Source: Clostridiales bacterium
GTDB lineage: Bacteria; Bacillota; Clostridia; Saccharofermentanales; UBA5734
Direction of reading: 5' to 3'
Length of the DNA: 9,330 bases
Assembly (NCBI GenBank): GCA_007133255.1
Contig: SLMY01000183.1
Coordinates: forward strand, 1-9,330
The translations under genes and the position numbers were made by a program. Each line of letters opens with the position of its first letter. The first letter of the stretch is position 1. The notes under the pieces were generated by a model, which was not told the origin of the DNA, searched no databases, and was given only the letters and a program-made list of their open reading frames with translations. Positions 5,132 through 9,330 of the stretch are shown in pieces.

Positions 5132-5917
5132 ATGGCTGTATCAATAGAAAAATCAGGCAAAACCGTGCAGCATGCGATAAACGACGCGCTGGACGAATTA
5201 AATGTATCAGCAGATGATGTTGTCATTGAAGTACTCGATGAAGGTGATAGTGGCGGATTGCTGGGCATAGGCCGCAAACCGGCAAAGGTTCGAGTTACTT
5301 TAGAAGAAAATGAAATCGCTGACGATCATCAGGATCGCGCTGCCCAGGGCACTGTGGACAGCGGGCAGACTGATGATACATATTATGGCGATGATGAAGA
5401 GAATTTTGACGAAGCGAATCAGGAACAGTCAGATGATGCTGATGAAGGTGTTCCTGAAACGCCGGAAGAGGCAGAAACAACAGCCTATATTGCTTCTATC
5501 CTTTCCGGGATTGGTATTCATGGCAGCATCAGCTCCTATCGTGAGGAGAATACAATCCATGTCGATGTCAGCGGCGAGGATTGCGGCGCGGCAATTGGCC
5601 GGCGCGGTGAGACATTAGACGCCATTCAATACCTGGCAACACTCGTCGCGAATAAAGTCAGCGAGGACCGTATGCGGGTTATACTCGATATTGATGGTTA
5701 TCGCCGTCGCCGTGAAGACTCTTTAATCAGTATGGCAGACCGGATGGCAGAGAAAGTGGTCCAGACAGGACGGCCTTACCGGCTTCAGCCCATGTCACCT
5801 GCTGAAAGAAGAATTGTTCATTCATCTTTGCAGAACTTTGAAGGCGTGACCACATACAGCGAAGGCGATGATCCACAACGCCACGTTGTGATCATGCCAG
5901 AAAAAAATGATGGATAA
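5132..5917 (+). CDS. jag: RNA-binding protein Jag (KhpB/EloR)
   Basis: This 261-residue protein has the full Jag architecture. The Jag-N domain (1-56) includes GLLGIGRKPAKVRV (42-55). An acidic linker (57-115) holds 24 Asp/Glu in 59 residues. The KH domain (about 117-190) has the RNA-binding loop GRRG at 156-159, and the R3H domain (about 195-256) has RRIVH (226-230) for the Arg-x3-His motif. In streptococci the homologue KhpB/EloR partners with KhpA, binds RNA and links to control of cell elongation, and is phosphorylated in the linker by a Ser/Thr kinase; whether that applies here is unknown. The position after yidC is the classical one. AAGGAGGT (5116-5123) lies eight bases before the ATG, the best ribosome binding site in the window. 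Confidence 0.95.
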   Translation: MAVSIEKSGKTVQHAINDALDELNVSADDVVIEVLDEGDSGGLLGIGRKPAKVRVTLEENEIADDHQDRAAQGTVDSGQTDDTYYGDDEENFDEANQEQSDDADEGVPETPEEAETTAYIASILSGIGIHGSISSYREENTIHVDVSGEDCGAAIGRRGETLDAIQYLATLVANKVSEDRMRVILDIDGYRRRREDSLISMADRMAEKVVQTGRPYRLQPMSPAERRIVHSSLQNFEGVTTYSEGDDPQRHVVIMPEKNDG

Positions 5918-7331
5918 TCAGCCGCGGGTTCAAAAAAACAATTATCACCTGATCTGTGCCGCAAGTGCCACTCCTCCGGGACAAAGTGGCCTTGCGGTTC
6001 TTCGCATGTCGGGACCGGGCAGTACAAAGGCCGCTGATGAAATATTTCTGGCTTATGGGAGTCAGGCTCGTCTGGTTTCGCAGATGCAAGGTTATACCTG
6101 TGCCTTTGGCAAAATATCTGATCCGCAAACAGGTCAGATGATTGATCAGGCTGTTGTTACGGTCTTTAAAGCGCCGCATTCATATACTGGAGAAGACGTG
6201 GTTGAGATCAGCTGCCATGGTGGAACCGCGGTTAAGCAGGCCATCCTGGACTGTTTGTTCAGGCTTGGCGTTTCAGCAGCTGAGCCCGGAGAATTTACCC
6301 GAAGAGCTTTTTTGAATGGCAAAATAGATCTGGTCCAGGCAGAGGCTGTCATGGATCTGATTCAGGCGGGCGCTAAAAAATCATCGCTCGCCGCTGCCTC
6401 GCAGCTTCAGGGCGCGTTATCGGGCAAAATGCGGCAGATCAGTCAAGCTTTATACGATATCCAGGCTGAAATTGAGCTTGTCCTGGAGTTTCCTGAGCAT
6501 GATGAGGAAGAGGACCCTGCTTCTGGCCTGGAGGGCCGTCTGTCAGCGGTCAGGGAAACAGTTGAGCGTCTATCTGCTACATTTCGCCAGGGCAGGATGC
6601 TGCGTGAAGGATTAACCGTTGTTATAGCCGGGCGGCCTAATGCCGGTAAATCATCGCTGCTGAACGCGCTGGCCGGTTATGACCGCTCCATCGTAACACC
6701 GGTCCCCGGTACAACCAGAGATACGGTTGAAGAGATCATTGACATGAGCGGACTGCCAGTGCGGCTTGTGGACACTGCAGGCATGCGTGATACAGAAGAT
6801 TTTGTTGAACAACAAGGTGTTGACAGGGCCCGGGCCGCGCTTAATCAGGCTGATCTGGTTTTCTGGCTGATATCACCACCACTTGAAAACCTTGAAAACG
6901 AAAAAAAGATGATCTATGAAGCAGGTCTCGAGAAGCCGGTCCTTATTATCGGCAAAGAAGATCTTGAAGACAGCCGTACCCTTTATCAGACTGTATCCAG
7001 AGAATTTTCAGAGTATAAGCTGATGACATTTTCCGCGCTGCGGCCGGAAGGATTAGATCCAATCCGGCAGGCGATCAGTGAACACTATGAGCAATCCGGC
7101 AGCAGGTACGGTGATGACTTGATAATCACAAACAGCCGCCATCACGCGTTGCTGCTGGAAGCGGCCGACGTGTTAAGGGAAGCCGAGAGAGCGCTTAACC
7201 AGCATGTGCCGCTGGATATGGTCGCCTCACTGCTGCGCAGTGGCGCTGAGGCCTGTGCGTCAATTACGGGCGATCAGGTATCAGACAAGCTGGTGCAGAC
7301 TATTTTTTCCAGGTTTTGTGTTGGTAAATAA
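5907..7331 (+). CDS. mnmE: tRNA modification GTPase MnmE
   Basis: MnmE, with MnmG, modifies the wobble uridine (U34) of several tRNAs at carbon 5, using GTP, a methylene-tetrahydrofolate derivative and FAD. The 474-residue product is full length. The N-terminal folate-binding domain includes AEPGEFTRRAFLNGKIDL (125-142); a helical domain surrounds the G domain with GRPNAGKSS (G1, 242-250), GTTRD (G2, 268-272) and DTAG (G3, 289-292). The C-terminus ends in the essential CVGK. The oddity is G4: the expected NKxD reads GKED (349-352), so the guanine-contacting Asn is replaced by Gly while the specificity Asp remains. The start overlaps jag by 11 bases, with tandem ATGs at 5907 and 5910 and no good ribosome binding site, suggesting translational coupling. 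Confidence 0.96.
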   Translation: MMDNQPRVQKNNYHLICAASATPPGQSGLAVLRMSGPGSTKAADEIFLAYGSQARLVSQMQGYTCAFGKISDPQTGQMIDQAVVTVFKAPHSYTGEDVVEISCHGGTAVKQAILDCLFRLGVSAAEPGEFTRRAFLNGKIDLVQAEAVMDLIQAGAKKSSLAAASQLQGALSGKMRQISQALYDIQAEIELVLEFPEHDEEEDPASGLEGRLSAVRETVERLSATFRQGRMLREGLTVVIAGRPNAGKSSLLNALAGYDRSIVTPVPGTTRDTVEEIIDMSGLPVRLVDTAGMRDTEDFVEQQGVDRARAALNQADLVFWLISPPLENLENEKKMIYEAGLEKPVLIIGKEDLEDSRTLYQTVSREFSEYKLMTFSALRPEGLDPIRQAISEHYEQSGSRYGDDLIITNSRHHALLLEAADVLREAERALNQHVPLDMVASLLRSGAEACASITGDQVSDKLVQTIFSRFCVGK

Positions 7332-7333
7332 TA

Positions 7334-7366
7334 CCGGAGCAGATAAATTCTGCGGCCGGCAGTTTT
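7334..7366 (+). terminator. hairpin between mnmE and mnmG, weak attenuator candidate
   Basis: GCAGA (7339-7343) pairs with TCTGC (7349-7353) around a TAAAT loop. CCGG (7334-7337) can pair with CCGG (7356-7359) across a small internal loop. Three bases later follow four T residues (7363-7366). The structure resembles a terminator but has a short T tract, so it would at most reduce readthrough into mnmG. It also lies just before the mnmG start region and could affect translation. Confidence 0.35.
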
Positions 7367-7368
7367 AA

Positions 7369-9330
7369 ATGGGGGACCTCTTTTTGCTTACAATAGAAAA
7401 AGCACTTCAAAAACAGAGTGCTTACTATGCCGGACAGTACGATGTTATTGTTATCGGTGCCGGCCACGCCGGATGTGAGGCAGCGCTGGCCGCTGCCAGG
7501 CTTGGCATGAGCGTTTTACTTCTGACAATGAATCTTGACGCGGTGGCAAATATGCCATGCAATCCAAGCATTGGCGGAACCGCGAAAGGTCAGCTTGTCA
7601 GAGAAATTGATGCCTTAGGCGGAGAAATGGGTAAGGTGGCCGATCAGGCGATGATACAATTTCGAATGCTGAACGCGTCAAAAGGACCCGCTGTTTTATC
7701 ACCCAGAGCACAAATAGACCGGCGCCGCTATCAGATTCTGATGAAACAGGTTATTGAGCGGCAGGACAATCTTCATCTCCGGCAAGGAGAGGTGATCAGC
7801 CTGCTGACAAAAAACCCGGAAAACGGTAAGCAAGAAAGAATCGCAGGCGTTCAGCTGAAAACAAGAGCTGTTTTTGGCTGCCGTGCTGCTGTTTTGGCTA
7901 CCGGTACCTATCTTGAAAGCAAAATTATTATTGGCGAGTGCCAGTTCAGCAGCGGTCCGGACAGCATGTTTCCATCGATTGGCCTTTCAGCTAGCCTCAG
8001 TGAGCTTGGCTTGCCCTTGCAGCGGTTTAAAACAGGAACACCGGCACGTGTTAACCGGAGTCAGATTGATTTTTCGGTTATGGAGCGGCAGGATGGTGAT
8101 AAAAAGGTGACTCCTTTTTCTTATACGCATCGTCCAGAGGATGTTCTGCGGTCAGACCAGATTCCCTGCCACTTAACATGGACATCATCAGGAACACGTC
8201 ATGTGATTGAAGAGAACCTGAACCGTTCGCCGCTTTTCAGCGGCGCGATTGATGGTGTTGGTCCGCGATACTGCCCGTCAATTGAAGACAAGTATGTAAA
8301 GTTTCCGGACAAAAAAAGGCATCAGATCTTTATTGAACCGACTGGCAGCGATACTGAAGAGCTTTACCTGCAGGGATTTTCAAGCAGTATGCCTGAAGAT
8401 GTACAAGTTCAGATGATTCATTCGCTTCCAGGTCTGCAGGACACACAGATTATGAGAAGCGCGTATGCCATCGAATATGACTGCATTGATCCAACCTGTC
8501 TGCAGTTGTCTCTTGAAACGAGACGTATAGCAAACCTTTTCTGCGCTGGACAGATTAATGGTTCTTCTGGATATGAGGAAGCCGCTGCCCAGGGCCTGGT
8601 GGCAGGCATTAATGCTGTTTTCAAATTGCAGGGCAAGGCAGCGGTCATGATGGATCGTTCCCAGTCTTACATAGGTGTGCTGATTGATGACCTGATCACA
8701 AAAGGAACAGCTGAACCTTACCGGATGATGACCTCGCGAGCCGAATATCGCCTGGTTTTGCGTCAAGATAACGCGGATGCGAGGCTGACGCCTGTCGGGC
8801 ATGAGATCGGTCTGATTAATGAAGACAGGTGGCAGACATTTCTTGAGAAGCAACAGCGCATAGAGCAAGAACTAGAGCGTTGCGGACGAACAAGAATCAG
8901 GCCTTCAGACCGAATAAATGAATGGCTCGCCTCAAAAAACAGCTCGCGCCTCCAGCAGGGCGTTACAATCGCTGATCTGCTGCGCCGGCCGGAATTAACT
9001 TACAGGATGTTAGCTGAACTCGACAACACCCGGCCAGCACTCGCGGAAGACGAGCAGTTCACGGTTGAAGTACAGCTCAAATATGAAGGCTATATCGCGC
9101 TTGAGCTGAATCGCATTCAGAAATTTAATAAGAATGAAGAGAAAAAACTGCCGGATGATCTTGATTATTTGTCAATTTCCGGTTTGAGGATTGAAGCGAA
9201 ACAAAAGCTGGACCGTCTGCGTCCTGGCTCAATAGGTCAGGCCAGCCGCATATCAGGTGTATCGCCGTCTGATATATCTGTTTTGCTGGTTTATCTTCAG
9301 GCTGGCAAAAAAAACCGGGCTTCAGATACA
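7369..9330 (+). CDS. mnmG: tRNA uridine 5-carboxymethylaminomethyl modification enzyme MnmG (3' end cut by window)
   Basis: MnmG (GidA) is the FAD-dependent partner of MnmE in U34 tRNA modification. The reading frame is open to the right edge and gives at least 654 residues. Visible are the FAD dinucleotide motif YDVIVIGAGHAGCEAA (24-39), the conserved cysteine in MPCNPSIGG (Cys64), FRMLNASKGPAV, ATGTYLESKIIIGE, a second conserved cysteine in YCPSIEDKYVKF (Cys302), and the C-terminal signature GQASRISGVSPSDISVLLVY, which ends near residue 643. Only a short tail is therefore likely to be missing. The start is uncertain: the ATG at 7369 has no good ribosome binding site, while the in-frame TTG at 7384 follows GGGGGA (7371-7376) by seven bases. 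Both N-termini precede the conserved region. Confidence 0.95.
   Translation, partial: MGDLFLLTIEKALQKQSAYYAGQYDVIVIGAGHAGCEAALAAARLGMSVLLLTMNLDAVANMPCNPSIGGTAKGQLVREIDALGGEMGKVADQAMIQFRMLNASKGPAVLSPRAQIDRRRYQILMKQVIERQDNLHLRQGEVISLLTKNPENGKQERIAGVQLKTRAVFGCRAAVLATGTYLESKIIIGECQFSSGPDSMFPSIGLSASLSELGLPLQRFKTGTPARVNRSQIDFSVMERQDGDKKVTPFSYTHRPEDVLRSDQIPCHLTWTSSGTRHVIEENLNRSPLFSGAIDGVGPRYCPSIEDKYVKFPDKKRHQIFIEPTGSDTEELYLQGFSSSMPEDVQVQMIHSLPGLQDTQIMRSAYAIEYDCIDPTCLQLSLETRRIANLFCAGQINGSSGYEEAAAQGLVAGINAVFKLQGKAAVMMDRSQSYIGVLIDDLITKGTAEPYRMMTSRAEYRLVLRQDNADARLTPVGHEIGLINEDRWQTFLEKQQRIEQELERCGRTRIRPSDRINEWLASKNSSRLQQGVTIADLLRRPELTYRMLAELDNTRPALAEDEQFTVEVQLKYEGYIALELNRIQKFNKNEEKKLPDDLDYLSISGLRIEAKQKLDRLRPGSIGQASRISGVSPSDISVLLVYLQAGKKNRASDT

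Noticed and set aside
8380..8868. Minus-strand open frame of 162 codons inside mnmG
   Set aside because: It lies wholly antisense to conserved MnmG sequence and has no family resemblance.
1..9330. Defence system, mobile element, CRISPR array or prophage
   Set aside because: Every gene seen is a conserved housekeeping gene or a CapA-family protein, and I saw no transposase, integrase, direct-repeat array or att-like duplication.

Overview
The window is a conserved housekeeping segment from a low-to-moderate-GC Gram-positive bacterium, most likely a member of the Clostridia. The evidence is Veg next to ispE (a Firmicutes neighbourhood), a non-lipoprotein Gram-positive-type YidC with Jag/KhpB, the order rpmH-rnpA-yidD-yidC-jag-mnmE-mnmG, and mostly strong GGAGG-type ribosome binding sites. 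I cannot name genus or species from the sequence alone. All recognised genes lie on the + strand. No tRNA, rRNA, CRISPR array, insertion sequence or phage gene is visible.

Left part (1-3003): a divergent regulatory region comes first. A minus-strand extended -10 promoter and ribosome binding site point to a gene starting just outside the left edge, and a near-consensus + strand promoter drives veg. Then follow veg (Veg, linked to biofilm regulation in Bacillus), a hairpin, ispE (fourth enzyme of the MEP isoprenoid pathway), and a membrane-anchored CapA-family protein 21 bases after ispE and probably in its operon.

Middle (3004-5101): a gene-free stretch of about 207 bases ends in a perfect-consensus promoter (TTGACA, 18-base spacer, TATAAT) that drives rpmH (ribosomal protein L34). 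A strong intrinsic terminator or attenuator and a second palindromic hairpin lie between rpmH and rnpA (protein subunit of RNase P). yidD overlaps rnpA by four bases, and yidC (membrane insertase) follows.

Right part (5102-9330): jag/khpB (RNA-binding Jag-KH-R3H protein), mnmE overlapping jag by 11 bases, and mnmG, which runs off the right edge a few residues past its conserved C-terminal motif. MnmE and MnmG form one complex that installs (carboxymethyl)aminomethyl groups on uridine-34 of certain tRNAs. YidD and YidC act on membrane-protein insertion, and RnpA and L34 serve tRNA processing and translation.

No new multi-gene system is evident. The points most worth a second look are a non-canonical G4 motif in MnmE (GKED in place of NKxD), the absence of dnaA/oriC upstream of rpmH with veg-ispE-capA there instead, the stacked hairpins before rnpA, and the orphan CapA protein.
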